From the NCBI RefSeq assembly GCF_000455485.1, contig NZ_CBQR020000071.1, forward strand, positions 20,590 to 84,589: 64,000 nucleotides of DNA, given 5' to 3'. Positions 43,059 through 52,846 of this stretch are shown here, piece by piece (the stretch's first letter is position 1; each line of letters starts with the position of its first letter). The notes under the pieces were generated by a model. That model saw only the letters and a list, made by a program, of their open reading frames with translations. It was not told where the DNA came from and did no database searches. The translations under genes and the position numbers were made by a program. This stretch comes from Gorillibacterium massiliense (lineage in GTDB: Bacteria > Bacillota > Bacilli > Paenibacillales > NBRC-103111).

Positions 43059-43622
43059 ATGGCGAAAGAAAACACGTCCGTTTATATCATTCTTGGACTT
43101 CTGAATCATGAGGACTTGAGTGGATATGACATCAAAAAGAGAGCCGATTTCATGATCAGCAGCTTTTGGGAAATCGGCTATGGCCAGATTTACCCCACTC
43201 TTAGCAAGCTTGAACAAGAGGGTTTGGTGACGAAGCGGGTTAGCGAAGAAACGAAAGGCCCGGAACGAAATCTCTACTCCATTACCGAAGCAGGCAGGGA
43301 AGTCTTGATCCAGTGGCTGAAGCTGCCGGAGCAGAAGGAGTATACGAAGTACGAAATTCTGCTTAAGCTCTTTTTTGGGCAATTGGTTCCCCGAGAAGAT
43401 AGCGCAAAGAGAATCGATGCGTTTAAAGCTCGCCACACTGAAAATTTAAAAATGATTGAAATGTTCAAGGGGAATCTGGAACGGGTTTTAGGCAAGGAAC
43501 AGGATCACTTGTTTTTCTATATCACCGTTTTGTTTGGGGAGCGCATCTATAAAGCTTATCTGGATTGGGCAGACGAGGCATTGAAACTGCTTGGGGATGC
43601 CGGGGAACAAAGTGGAGAGTGA
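43059..43622 (+). CDS. PadR family transcriptional regulator
   Basis: ATG 43059 has AAGGAGGA upstream. The winged helix is VYIILGLLNHEDLSGYDIKK and GYGQIYPTLSKLEQEGLVTKR (residues 8-65). The C-terminal dimer helix follows (Vir_reg type). It overlaps the next gene closely and probably represses it together with itself through the palindrome upstream. Confidence 0.9.
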   Translation: MAKENTSVYIILGLLNHEDLSGYDIKKRADFMISSFWEIGYGQIYPTLSKLEQEGLVTKRVSEETKGPERNLYSITEAGREVLIQWLKLPEQKEYTKYEILLKLFFGQLVPREDSAKRIDAFKARHTENLKMIEMFKGNLERVLGKEQDHLFFYITVLFGERIYKAYLDWADEALKLLGDAGEQSGE

Positions 43623-43658
43623 ATGCTGAGCGACCGGAGCCGGGTGGAGGAGAAAGCG

Positions 43659-44444
43659 ATGAATAAGAAAAAACTTTGGATATTTGTTGGCATGTCGTAT
43701 GGCATAACCTGGCTGCTGTGGCTGCCGCTCTTGCTGAATCGGCAGTGGGACGCGGATTTGCCTGTTTTGAAATATCAATTTTACTTAGGTTCCTTTGGTC
43801 CGCTTTTGGGTGCAGCCATCGCTTCTTTCATGGTGGCAGGACGAACGGGTGTCCGCCAATGGGCGGCAAGAGCCTATTCATTCCGTTTTGCGCCGCGGTG
43901 GCTGGGGATTGTGGCTGCGATGGCGGCGGTTTACGGTATCGTCGGAATAACCGCTCACCGGCTGATTACCGGAGCGTGGCCGATCTGGAGCCAGTTTGGC
44001 TTAACCGACAAGCTTCCGGGGTTGAACGTATGGGGAACAATGCTCGTTTTGATTCTGACCTTTGGATTTGGTGAAGAATCGGGGTGGCGGGGCTTTTTGC
44101 TGCCGGAATTGCACAAGCGCTTCTCCCTCATGAACAGTGCCTTGATCGTGGCGGGCATCTGGATGCTCTGGCATCTGCCTGCTTTTTGGTTTAACGAGAC
44201 CTACATGCATATGGGACCCGGTGTCTTCGGCTGGGCCATCAGCCTTGCCTATGGCTCGGTTCTGCTCGCCTGGCTGTGTCAAGGCAGCCGCTTCAGCATC
44301 GTTCCGGTCATTCTGTGGCATGGCGGTTTTGATCTGCTTACGGGAAGCGATCAATCTGATCAGGCCATGGCCATGGTGTGCAGCATGTTGGTCATCATCC
44401 ATGGGGTTTTGTTGAGCCGAAAAATGGCGCGGATGAAGGCATGA
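43659..44444 (+). CDS. CPBP family intramembrane glutamic protease
   Basis: ATG 43659 has GGAGGAGA upstream. Membrane segments fill the protein. The CPBP motifs are GFGEESGWRGFLLP (EExxxR, about residue 142) and WMLWHLPAFWF (about 180), with a third His in VILWHGGFD. These enzymes resemble Rce1 and cut peptides within membranes. It is in an operon with PadR. Confidence 0.85.
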   Translation: MNKKKLWIFVGMSYGITWLLWLPLLLNRQWDADLPVLKYQFYLGSFGPLLGAAIASFMVAGRTGVRQWAARAYSFRFAPRWLGIVAAMAAVYGIVGITAHRLITGAWPIWSQFGLTDKLPGLNVWGTMLVLILTFGFGEESGWRGFLLPELHKRFSLMNSALIVAGIWMLWHLPAFWFNETYMHMGPGVFGWAISLAYGSVLLAWLCQGSRFSIVPVILWHGGFDLLTGSDQSDQAMAMVCSMLVIIHGVLLSRKMARMKA

Positions 44445-44541
44445 ACCAGAGACTAATCCGGGAATGAACCATTCCTTGGCGAACTCAGCCAAATCCGATT
44501 AGGTTATGCATGTTCCCATCAGTCCTATCATCACGTAAATT

Positions 44542-44570
44542 AGACACCCTTCCCGGGTGTCTTTAATTTT
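44542..44570 (+). terminator. Intrinsic terminator
   Basis: AGACACCC / GGGTGTCT stem with TTCCC-type loop and TTAATTTT. Confidence 0.7.
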
Positions 44571-44654
44571 GTCAAGCAAATACAGGATTCTTGCGAAAAA
44601 TGCCGAATTTTGTATTTTACAGATCTTGCAATTCATCATCGCTCGAGGTGCATT

Positions 44655-46544
44655 ATGAAAATTACTCGCTTCACCTCGGTTCTTCTGTTGGTTTGCGCAA
44701 CGGCAGTAATAACCCTTTTCCTAATAAGCTCCAAATCCGCTCTCACCGATTTTCCCGAGACCCCCATAAAAGAATGGAGTGTTCGATGGATTCAAGAAGA
44801 TGAACCGAAGCAGCAAACCCCGTCACTGACCGGTTCATGGCAATCCCGAACGATTGACAACCCCCAGACGGCCATCCCGGATGGCGTCGTCGGCGTATGG
44901 GTTCACATTCAGATTCCACCAACGACACAGTGGATGAGTCCGGGATTGATGGTTGACCGGTTTTATGGGCTCAACATTTCCGTCTACGAAGGCAACCGAC
45001 TGGTTTATCAGTCCAAGCGGGATTTTTATGTTGAGCAAAACCATCTGCTCCTTCCGCTCTCCATAAAGTCCGACGCTTCGGATCTGTTTGTCCGAATAGA
45101 ATCGAAAAGACAAGCAGGACCAAACAGCGTTATTCATATCGGAGAATTCAGCAGCTTGTCCAATTATTCTGACCGCAGGGAATTGCCTGATGTTCTTTTG
45201 GGCGCTTCCATCGCCTTTCTGGGTCTCATCATGCTGTTATGCTCAGGGTACTTGAACCGAAAGCAACGCAGCTCCTGGATTGCTCTAAGCCTGATTGCTT
45301 TATCAACCGGGATCCTCATGGGATCCTATTCCGCCTTTCCATTTATTTCTTACCCGGGAATCGGAAAACCGCTGATGCTGCTGTTCGATCTCTCGATGGA
45401 CGTGCTGTTCCCAACTCTCTACTATTTCGTTATTCCTATTTTTGAAGGGGACTATGTCATTCTCAAAAAGGTCGGCTTTTGGCTGAATGGTTATTTTGCC
45501 TTCTGCTTCATCTTGACGATTTTATATAATCTCATAGGCGAACCGATCTTTTTTTACTACCAACTGTTTACTCTCTGGATTATGGCCCCTATGATATTGC
45601 TTCAATTGGTGCTATTTATCATTCTGTCGATCATCAACGCATTCAAGGGAAACAAAGATTCTGTCATTTTATCGACAGGCATTTTCTTGCTCGCTCTATC
45701 CGGTGTCACCGACCTTGTCCTTTACTTTATTAGCAAGGAAAGGCATATCTTTTTCTATTGGAAAATCGGTGTTGTGTGCATGATCGCCACTCTCATCGTC
45801 CTTTTGGCCAGCCGGATATCGGCGGATTATAAAAGGCTGTTGTCCTACTCGAAAGAACTTGAGCTGCATAACCGCCAGATTCAAAAAGCAGAGAAAATTA
45901 AGATCCTCAGCGATCTCGCTGCTTCCATCGCACATGAGGTCCGCAATCCGATGCAGGTCACGCGGGGATTTCTGCAGTTGCTCTCGAACAAGTCGGACGC
46001 AGAAAGCAAAGTGCATTTCAAGATGGCGATCAACGAATTGGACCGCGCCTCGGCGATCATTACCGATTTTCTGACCTTTGCCAAGCCTGAGCTGGATACT
46101 GTCGTTCGGATTGATTTGCGGCAGGAACTAAGCACGATCGAAACGATCATGTGTTCAATGGTCGCCATGCATCAAGGGGTTCTACGCGTTCGTGTTCCGG
46201 AAAACCTCCACATCCTTGGCAATCCATCGAAATTCAAACAAGCGTTCATCAATTTGATCAAGAACAGCATCGAGTCCTTGCGAGACGAGGGAATCATTGA
46301 AATCGATGCATGGGCGGAAGCAAATACGGTGGTCATTCGAATTAAGGATAACGGGGAGGGGATGTGTGAGGACCAAATCGCCAAACTGGGAGAACCGTAT
46401 TTTTCCACCAAGACGAAAGGCACCGGCCTGGGGCTCATGGTAACCTTTCGGCTCATTGAATTGATGAAAGGAACCCTTGAATTCCGCAGCGCCATCGGAA
46501 AAGGAACCGAAGCTATCGTCCGGTTCCCTCTCGCTGAAGAGTAG
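44655..46544 (+). CDS. Membrane sensor histidine kinase (KinB/7TM type)
   Basis: ATG 44655 has GAGGTG upstream. An N-terminal membrane anchor (about 5-27) and an extracellular domain (about 30-175) come before a block of seven membrane segments (about 180-400, 7TMR-DISM-like). HisKA with SIAHEVRNPMQVTRGFLQLL (about 425) and an HATPase (NLIKNSIESL, DNGEGM, GTGLGLMVTFRL) follow. There is no response regulator beside it, which fits the orphan kinases feeding the sporulation phosphorelay. Confidence 0.87.
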   Translation: MKITRFTSVLLLVCATAVITLFLISSKSALTDFPETPIKEWSVRWIQEDEPKQQTPSLTGSWQSRTIDNPQTAIPDGVVGVWVHIQIPPTTQWMSPGLMVDRFYGLNISVYEGNRLVYQSKRDFYVEQNHLLLPLSIKSDASDLFVRIESKRQAGPNSVIHIGEFSSLSNYSDRRELPDVLLGASIAFLGLIMLLCSGYLNRKQRSSWIALSLIALSTGILMGSYSAFPFISYPGIGKPLMLLFDLSMDVLFPTLYYFVIPIFEGDYVILKKVGFWLNGYFAFCFILTILYNLIGEPIFFYYQLFTLWIMAPMILLQLVLFIILSIINAFKGNKDSVILSTGIFLLALSGVTDLVLYFISKERHIFFYWKIGVVCMIATLIVLLASRISADYKRLLSYSKELELHNRQIQKAEKIKILSDLAASIAHEVRNPMQVTRGFLQLLSNKSDAESKVHFKMAINELDRASAIITDFLTFAKPELDTVVRIDLRQELSTIETIMCSMVAMHQGVLRVRVPENLHILGNPSKFKQAFINLIKNSIESLRDEGIIEIDAWAEANTVVIRIKDNGEGMCEDQIAKLGEPYFSTKTKGTGLGLMVTFRLIELMKGTLEFRSAIGKGTEAIVRFPLAEE

Positions 46545-46631
46545 TCACGTATTGACGCAGACATAACTTTCATAATTCACGCCGCTTACATGGCTCTTAA
46601 TTTACTTGTCCCGGCAGGCAGCAGGTTGATC

Positions 46632-47516
46632 TCACCCTTCCCGCCGATATCGGCTCGGCGAGCAGCCGATGGCTTTCGCGAATTCACGGTTGAAGTAGCT
46701 GATGTTGTTGAATCCGACGCTGCGGGCGATATCGGCGATTTTGGAGTCCGTCTCCGTGAGCAGGGAACAGCTTTGCAAAATCCGGTAGCGGATGACGTAG
46801 GCGATGGGGGACATGTTGGTGACTTCCTTAAAAGCATGGCAAAACTGTCCCTCGCTCATGGGAAGGAGATCGGCCAAATCTTTTAACGCGATTTCTTCTT
46901 TATACGAAGTGTGGATGTAATTCAACACAGGCTGCATCCGGTCGATTTTGTAGGCTTTGCCGTCTCCGTCTCTTCCGGGGGTGGCTGCAGGGACAGCGTT
47001 TTGGTAGAGGTAATGCCAGACTTCAAACAGCTTGCTCTTGAGCAGCAGTTCGGTTTCGGACAAGTTTGAGTCTTTGAGCTTGTCGATTTCATTCATGCGC
47101 TGGATAATCGTCCTTTGCCACGCTTCTCCGCCGGTCAAAACTTTGCGGTACTCGACTTCCCCTTTCAGAAAGGGATAAACGAATTTGGAGTAAGCTGACC
47201 CCTGTTGCTGATCGCCAAACAAGTTGGGATGGAAGACGACAACGCATGCCTCGCAAGGCATCCCATCGAGAGACCGGGCGGCATGAAGCCGGTTGGAGGA
47301 AATGAACAACCCTTCACCTGCTTTGATGCAAAATTCTTCATCTTCGACGGTGTAGACAATTGCGCCGGAGAGAACCGCAACCAGCTCGAATTCATAATGC
47401 CAGTGCAGGTAAAAAAAGGTGTCTTCACCCTGGGGATAGCTCAAATGGTGGATGGCGGCAGGCAAAAGGGCGGTTCCGTGAACCGCTTTTTCTTTTAGCA
47501 GCATCTTGGCTTTCAT
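46632..47516 (-). CDS. AraC family transcriptional regulator
   Basis: Start at the minus-strand ATG 47514-47516 (MKAKMLLKEK), with GGAGCG upstream; the longer frame runs through the divergent promoter. The N-terminus is a cupin sensor domain (FYLHWHYEFELVAVLSG, GEGLFISSNRLHAA). Two HTH motifs lie at the C-terminus (KDLADLLPMSEGQFCHAF, IADIARSVGFNNISYFNREF). It is divergent from the GH31-GH74 operon and most likely switches it on with a xylose- or xyloglucan-derived sugar. Confidence 0.9.
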   Translation of the reverse strand: MKAKMLLKEKAVHGTALLPAAIHHLSYPQGEDTFFYLHWHYEFELVAVLSGAIVYTVEDEEFCIKAGEGLFISSNRLHAARSLDGMPCEACVVVFHPNLFGDQQQGSAYSKFVYPFLKGEVEYRKVLTGGEAWQRTIIQRMNEIDKLKDSNLSETELLLKSKLFEVWHYLYQNAVPAATPGRDGDGKAYKIDRMQPVLNYIHTSYKEEIALKDLADLLPMSEGQFCHAFKEVTNMSPIAYVIRYRILQSCSLLTETDSKIADIARSVGFNNISYFNREFAKAIGCSPSRYRREG

Positions 47517-47548
47517 TGGTATCGCTCCAGACCTACAAAAACGTAATA

Positions 47549-47619
47549 TTGTGTTAGTAATCGGCAATTTACTTAAAGAATCGCAGAAAAACAAGCAATA
47601 TAATACAACTATAACACAA
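47549..47619 (+). promoter_or_regulatory. Candidate AraC sites and promoter of the GH31 operon
   Basis: Inverted half-sites TTGTGTTA (47549-47556) and TAACACAA (47612-47619) flank a TATAAT at 47599-47604. The -35 is weak, as expected for an activated promoter. Confidence 0.5.
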
Positions 47620-47646
47620 ATCTTGTAAGGGTGAAGGAGGAGCGGC

Positions 47647-49722
47647 ATGAAGTTCAGCCAAATCGGAAACCGTTTGATCGGAAAATTAGGTGCGGAGACC
47701 ATCTGGATCGATCCTTGGGGTGAAAATTCCCTGCGCGTCCGGATGACCAAGGAACATACGATGGATGTCAACGAGTGGGCTTTGGTGGACGGAGCACCGG
47801 CATCGACTGCAGCACCGGTCATTACCATTGAAGAAGTCGAGCTCATCGAACCGTGGATTCCAGAAGAAGAACGGGCAAGCCGGACGGTACGGAGTCAAAT
47901 TGCATCCATCCGCAACGGTGAAATTACTGCGACTTTCAATGCAGAAGGATGGCTTTCTTTTACGGATAGCGAAGGGAAAGTGCTCACGGAAGAATATTGG
48001 CGGGACCGCAACCGGATCGACCGGTACTGTGCTCCGCTTCGTGTGGAAGGGCGGGAACTGAAACCGCTTACGGGTTCCAGCGATTATCGGCTTACTTTAC
48101 GCTTCGAGGCTTTTGAAGACGAAAAGATCTTCGGACTGGGTCAATACCAGGAAAAGGTTTTAAATAAAAAAGGCGCAACCTTGGAGCTGGCTCACCGCAA
48201 CTCCCAGACCAGCGTTCCGTTCATGCTGTCCAGCCGCGGCTACGGCCTTTTGTGGAATAACCCGGCTATTGGCACGGTCACCTTTGGGACAAACCGTACC
48301 GAATGGGTCGCGGAAAGCACGAAAAAGCTGGATTATTTCATTACCGCAGGGAAAACCCCGGCGCAAATCGAGGAGCAATACGCAAACACCGTTGGTAAAG
48401 CGCCGATGATGCCGGAGTTCGGCATGGGCTTCTGGCAGTGCAAGCTGCGTTACAGCACCCAAGAGGAACTGCTGGGCGTAGCCCGGGAATACAAACGGCG
48501 TGGCATTCCGCTTGACGTCATCGTGGTGGATTTCTTCCACTGGACGAAGCAGGGCGATTTCAAGTTCGAGCCGCGGGATTGGCCGGATCCTGAGGCGATG
48601 ATCGCGGAGCTGAAGGAAATGGGCACCGAGTTGATGGTTTCCGTATGGCCGACCATCGACAACCGTTCGGAAAACTACGGTCCCATGGCTGAAGAAGGTT
48701 ACCTGATCTCCGCAGACCGCGGCATGAATATCAATATGAACTGGATGGGGGAAACGGTGTTTTTTGACGCGACCCATCCCGGCGCCAGAGATTACGTATG
48801 GCAGGTTTCCAAAAAGAACTACTACGACAAGGGAGTCCGTATCTTCTGGCTGGATGAAGCCGAGCCGGAGTTCGGTCCTTACGATTTTGACAACTATCGC
48901 TATTACCAAGGACCTGCTCTGCAATGTACCAACGTCTATCCTGCGATGTATGCAAAAGGATACTATGACGGTATGGTGGCGGAAGGACAGGAAGGCGTCT
49001 GCAACCTGGTGCGCGCCGCTTGGGCAGGTTCACAGCGGTATGGCGCGCTGATCTGGTCGGGGGATATTTCCTCCACGTTCCGGGCCATGCGGGAACAACT
49101 GCAAGCCGGACTCAATATGGGGATCGCCGGGATTCCTTGGTGGACGACGGATATCGGCGGATTTTTGGGCGGCTATGTAACCGACCCTGCGTTCCAAGAG
49201 CTGCTGGTGCGCTGGTTTGCCTTCGGCGTCTTCACTCCCGTCCTGCGTCTTCACGGCGAACGGGTTCCTCACATCCAACCGGAGCAGGCTGTGATCGAGG
49301 GCGTCACGCAAATGTTCACCGGCAGCGACAACGAAATTTGGAGCTACGGCGAAGAAAATTATGACATCATGAAAGAGTTCATCCTGATGCGTGAGCGTCT
49401 GCGCCCCTATATCCGCGAATGCATGGTCGAAGCCCATGAAAAAGGAACTCCCGTCATGCGCGCGATGTTTTACGAATTCCCGCAGGATGCGGCTTGTTGG
49501 ACGGCAGAGAGCCAGTATATGTTCGGACCGGACATACTTGTTGCTCCCATCTTTGAATTGGGGCAGCGGAGCCGGGAAGTTTACTTGCCGGCGGGCCTTG
49601 CGTGGAAGAATGCCAAAACTGGCGAAACGCTGGCAGGCGGGCAGACCATTAGCGTTGAAGCTCCGATCCATGAGATCCCTCTGTTCGTAAAAGCCGAGAA
49701 GAGCCTGCCAATCTACGAATAG
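47647..49722 (+). CDS. GH31 glycosidase, probable alpha-xylosidase
   Basis: The ATG has AAGGAGG upstream. An N-terminal beta-sandwich (1-240) precedes the GH31 barrel. Key parts are GMGFWQCKLRYSTQEEL, LDVIVVDFFHWTKQGDFKFEPRDWPDP and the nucleophile region FWLDEAEPEFG (Asp near residue 403). The acid/base region is WSGDISSTF (Asp near 473) and NMGIAGIPWWTTDIGGFLGG follows. The pattern is like YicI-type alpha-xylosidases. There is no signal peptide, so it works inside the cell. The GH74 gene follows, suggesting removal of xylose from imported xyloglucan oligosaccharides. Confidence 0.85.
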   Translation: MKFSQIGNRLIGKLGAETIWIDPWGENSLRVRMTKEHTMDVNEWALVDGAPASTAAPVITIEEVELIEPWIPEEERASRTVRSQIASIRNGEITATFNAEGWLSFTDSEGKVLTEEYWRDRNRIDRYCAPLRVEGRELKPLTGSSDYRLTLRFEAFEDEKIFGLGQYQEKVLNKKGATLELAHRNSQTSVPFMLSSRGYGLLWNNPAIGTVTFGTNRTEWVAESTKKLDYFITAGKTPAQIEEQYANTVGKAPMMPEFGMGFWQCKLRYSTQEELLGVAREYKRRGIPLDVIVVDFFHWTKQGDFKFEPRDWPDPEAMIAELKEMGTELMVSVWPTIDNRSENYGPMAEEGYLISADRGMNINMNWMGETVFFDATHPGARDYVWQVSKKNYYDKGVRIFWLDEAEPEFGPYDFDNYRYYQGPALQCTNVYPAMYAKGYYDGMVAEGQEGVCNLVRAAWAGSQRYGALIWSGDISSTFRAMREQLQAGLNMGIAGIPWWTTDIGGFLGGYVTDPAFQELLVRWFAFGVFTPVLRLHGERVPHIQPEQAVIEGVTQMFTGSDNEIWSYGEENYDIMKEFILMRERLRPYIRECMVEAHEKGTPVMRAMFYEFPQDAACWTAESQYMFGPDILVAPIFELGQRSREVYLPAGLAWKNAKTGETLAGGQTISVEAPIHEIPLFVKAEKSLPIYE

Positions 49723-49760
49723 CATCATTTTGTTTTCTTGAAAAAGGAGGAATCAACCGA

Positions 49761-52178
49761 ATGCCCAAGGAAAGCGGCAAGTATGTCTATCAATCGATCC
49801 CCGTCCCGGGCGGCGGTTTTGTCACCGGTTTCGTGTTTCATCCGGAAGTCCCTGACATTTTGTATTGCCGGACGGACATCGGCGGCACATATCGGTACGA
49901 TTTTGCCAAGGATACCTGGGTGTCGTTGATCGATCACGCTACTGACCCGAACGTGTGGGAAACTTATCCCCTTTCCATCGCCCTTGACCGGCAAAATCCC
50001 AGCTATATCTATGCCATGGTGGGACTGTATCCGATGCACAAGATCGCGTTTTCCGAGGATTATGGTGCTCATTGGACGTACTTCGATCCGCCGGTCATTG
50101 ATGAAAAAGGAAACACAGCGACGATGCATGGCAACGCGCCGGGCCGCTCTACTGGGGAACGGCTGGTAGTCGATCCTTACGATTCCAACGTCCTCTATAT
50201 GGGAACGATGGAAGACGGCCTTTGGAAAACCACCGATCGCTGCAAAACCTGGACTCGGCTAGCGGTCGGCGCTCCCGGCAAGGCCCCAGAGACGAACATC
50301 GCGTTCATTGAGATCGATCCGAAGAGCGGCGGCAACGGCCGTCCTGCACAGCGGATCATCGTGGCGACCAGCGGCCAGCAAGGCTCCCCCGGCGGTAATG
50401 TGCGCGGACAGAGCGTTTACATCAGCAACGACGCGGGTGCTACTTTTAAGCCGTTGGCAGGCGAACCTGCCCCAGTCATCGGTGGGTCGGCGGACTATCC
50501 CGGCTACGTCGGGCAGCGGGCCGCTTTTATCGGCAGCTATTTGTACGTATCCTACGCCGCTTATAACATCGGCTGGTCCAACTGGAATACGTACGGTTGC
50601 GATACGGGCAAGTGCTACGACGGCGCGCTTTTCCGCTTTGAGTTGGATGCGGCAGGAAATGTCGTGGAAGCGCTGGATGTTACACCGCCGAATCTAGTGG
50701 AACCGGACTTCCACGACCCGGAAGCACCCGGACGTCGCTTGGGCTATGGGATCAGTGGGATATCCGCCGATCCTCAGGCTCCCGGCACGCTGATTTGTTC
50801 GACGATTACATCTGTGGCGGACACGATTTACCGATCCACAGATTACGGTTTGACTTGGAAGCCGATCATGTTGGGGCTTGTCGTTGGCAACATCGACTTC
50901 AACGTTTCCTATCAAAAGCCGGAACACAACGGCAACAACTCTCTCATTCACTGGATGTCGGACTTGAAGCTCAATCCCTTCAACCGGGACATGGCTCTGT
51001 TCAACACCGGAGCTGGTATATTCATGACCCGTGACTTGACCATCGCGGATCAGGGGGAAACCGTGACCTGGGCTTGTTGCGACAAAGGCGTCGAAGAAAC
51101 CGTTCACTTGAACATTTATTCGCCGCCCGCCGGGGATATCCATCTGATCGATATTATCGGCGATTACGGCGGCTTTGTGTTCAGCGAATTGGATAAACCG
51201 GTGGAAAATACCTTCGCTGATTATAAAGGCGACCGCTGGATTACCTGCATGAATGCGGATTACCCTGACTCGAATCCGAATTTCATCGTGACCACGCCGC
51301 GGGGCAACTGGACCGGTAAAACTAAAGGCGGGTTGATCGTTTCTCGGGATCAAGGCCGCAATTGGGAGCAACTGAAGAACCCCGTTGGTCTTGGCGAAGC
51401 GGTAGATTATTGGGCCAATTATTTGCAGACCCCCAATGTCACCTCCGGTTGGACGGCAATCTCCGCCGACGGGGCGACGATCCTTTGGGTGCTGGGGCTT
51501 CCGGTTTACGCCTCCCGGTCGGTTTATACTCATGACTTCGGGGAAACATGGGGCAAGTCCAAAATCTACGACCTGGAAGGAAATCTTCTTGCAGACGAAT
51601 CCTTGGAAAAGCTGCCCTTCAAAGTCATGTCCGACCGTGTTCAGCCGAATGTCTTTTATGGCTTCAGCGACAATGCCGAAGGCGAAGGCTTCTACCTAAG
51701 CGTGGACAAGGGCGAGAGCTTCCATCAATTGAATGCGCCGGAGGGTTTTCCGGCGTTGGATTTGGCGGGGATCGACAGCGAACAGCATTACGAGATCCGC
51801 GTGGAGTCTGACGCTGCCGGGGTCATCTGGCTGGCTATGCAGCAGTACGGGTTGTGGCGGGTGACCTGCGATGCGGAACGACGCGTCTTTTCCGGTGAGC
51901 GGGTTTCGCGGGCGGGAGATTTCATCAAACGCATCGGGTTTGGCAAAGCGGCTGATGGCAGCAAAACCAAAACCTTGTTCACCAGCGGTACGATCGGCGG
52001 AACCTACGGGTTTTACCGCTCCCATGACGGTGGAGTTAGCTGGCTGCGAATCAATGATGACAGCCATCAATATGGCGACATCCGCTCCATCACCGGCGAC
52101 CCACGAGTATTCGGGCGTATCTACGTGGCAACGGGCACGAGAGGGCTTGTGTACGGGGATATCGTTTGGGAAGAGTAG
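49761..52178 (+). CDS. GH74-like xyloglucan-active protein, no signal peptide
   Basis: The ATG has AAGGAGG upstream. 805 residues form two seven-bladed propellers with BNR-like repeats (SEDYGAHW, SNDAGATF, STDYGLTW, SRDQGRNW, SHDGGVSW). GH74 signatures are YCRTDIGGTYRYD (catalytic-Asp region, about 35-47) and HWMSDLKLNPFNRD (second catalytic Asp, about 400). GH74 enzymes cut xyloglucan and are mostly secreted. This one has no signal peptide, so an intracellular, oligosaccharide-specific role with the GH31 enzyme is inferred. Confidence 0.82.
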   Translation: MPKESGKYVYQSIPVPGGGFVTGFVFHPEVPDILYCRTDIGGTYRYDFAKDTWVSLIDHATDPNVWETYPLSIALDRQNPSYIYAMVGLYPMHKIAFSEDYGAHWTYFDPPVIDEKGNTATMHGNAPGRSTGERLVVDPYDSNVLYMGTMEDGLWKTTDRCKTWTRLAVGAPGKAPETNIAFIEIDPKSGGNGRPAQRIIVATSGQQGSPGGNVRGQSVYISNDAGATFKPLAGEPAPVIGGSADYPGYVGQRAAFIGSYLYVSYAAYNIGWSNWNTYGCDTGKCYDGALFRFELDAAGNVVEALDVTPPNLVEPDFHDPEAPGRRLGYGISGISADPQAPGTLICSTITSVADTIYRSTDYGLTWKPIMLGLVVGNIDFNVSYQKPEHNGNNSLIHWMSDLKLNPFNRDMALFNTGAGIFMTRDLTIADQGETVTWACCDKGVEETVHLNIYSPPAGDIHLIDIIGDYGGFVFSELDKPVENTFADYKGDRWITCMNADYPDSNPNFIVTTPRGNWTGKTKGGLIVSRDQGRNWEQLKNPVGLGEAVDYWANYLQTPNVTSGWTAISADGATILWVLGLPVYASRSVYTHDFGETWGKSKIYDLEGNLLADESLEKLPFKVMSDRVQPNVFYGFSDNAEGEGFYLSVDKGESFHQLNAPEGFPALDLAGIDSEQHYEIRVESDAAGVIWLAMQQYGLWRVTCDAERRVFSGERVSRAGDFIKRIGFGKAADGSKTKTLFTSGTIGGTYGFYRSHDGGVSWLRINDDSHQYGDIRSITGDPRVFGRIYVATGTRGLVYGDIVWEE

Positions 52179-52232
52179 GAGCATACAGGATTTTATAGAC
52201 ATATAAAGTGCACGCGTGTTATCGCGCTGTTT

Positions 52233-52275
52233 AAACGGCAAGGGCTTTTCATAAAGCCCCTTGCCGTTTTTATTT
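52233..52275 (+). terminator. Strong intrinsic terminator
   Basis: AAACGGCAAGGGCTTT / AAAGCCCCTTGCCGTTT hairpin, four-base loop, T run. It closes the GH31-GH74 operon. Confidence 0.92.
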
Positions 52276-52422
52276 ATTATCCCAGTTTGAATGGGGGTTC
52301 AGGAAAGTTTAATGCCGGTCTGCCAACCGCGCAAGTGAATCAAAGGAGGATAAAGGATGGATAAGAGCAGTCTCCATAGGTTGAACCATTGAAAGGAGCA
52401 GGAAGTGGAGCGCGAGTGGATG

Positions 52423-52609
52423 AATACCTGCAAATATACCGTTATTTCTCTTCTCGAGAGGGGAGTTTTTGCAAATACCTGCAAATCTACAGGTATTTCG
52501 AGCCCAAACTATTCATTCTTAACCAATGGACAAAAATACCTGTACAATCGCAGGTATTTTTCCGCAAATGAGTAATTTTGTTGAAAATACCTGCATCTTC
52601 GCAGGTATT
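52423..52609. repeat. Array of four 24-bp palindromes
   Basis: Copies begin at 52423, 52474, 52535 and 52586. Arms are AATACCTG and CAGGTATT; the 8-base centre varies between copies (CAAATCTA, TACAATCG, CATCTTCG), and the first copy has a decayed right arm. Spacings are 51, 61 and 51 bases. Each copy would fold as a hairpin. The array resembles REP-type palindromes rather than a CRISPR. Short ORFs with repeating YRYF peptides across it are artefacts. Nothing else is seen in 52276-52846. Confidence 0.8.
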
Positions 52610-52846
52610 CGCTACAACGCTGTCCCAAGCCCCACCCAACTCGCCTTTGAGGCGTGTACTTGTACCATGCCCGTATAGATCTGATGAAAACCACCGGCTA
52701 TGCTGGTGGATATAACTTGCCTTGTGAAATCAACCAGGAATGCCTATCTGCAATCTTTAGCATTTCTTTAGGTTGAGCTTAGGTTTAATGAAGGCTGCGG
52801 ATTTAATCTGAATTCATCCAATTAACGGTTGAAGGAGAATTTGATC

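Noticed and set aside
49030-49728. 232-residue minus-strand ORF inside the GH31 gene
   Set aside because: Antisense shadow of the GH31 coding sequence.
50694-51533. 279-residue minus-strand ORF inside the GH74 gene
   Set aside because: Antisense shadow in GC-rich coding DNA; no start signal and low-complexity residues.
52423-52609. CRISPR array
   Set aside because: Only four copies, spacing 51/61/51 with 27-37 base spacers, palindromic units with variable centres, and no cas gene in the window.
52389-52694. Short ORFs with repeating YRYF-like peptides on both strands
   Set aside because: They arise from the palindromic repeats read in frame; no ribosome site or family.
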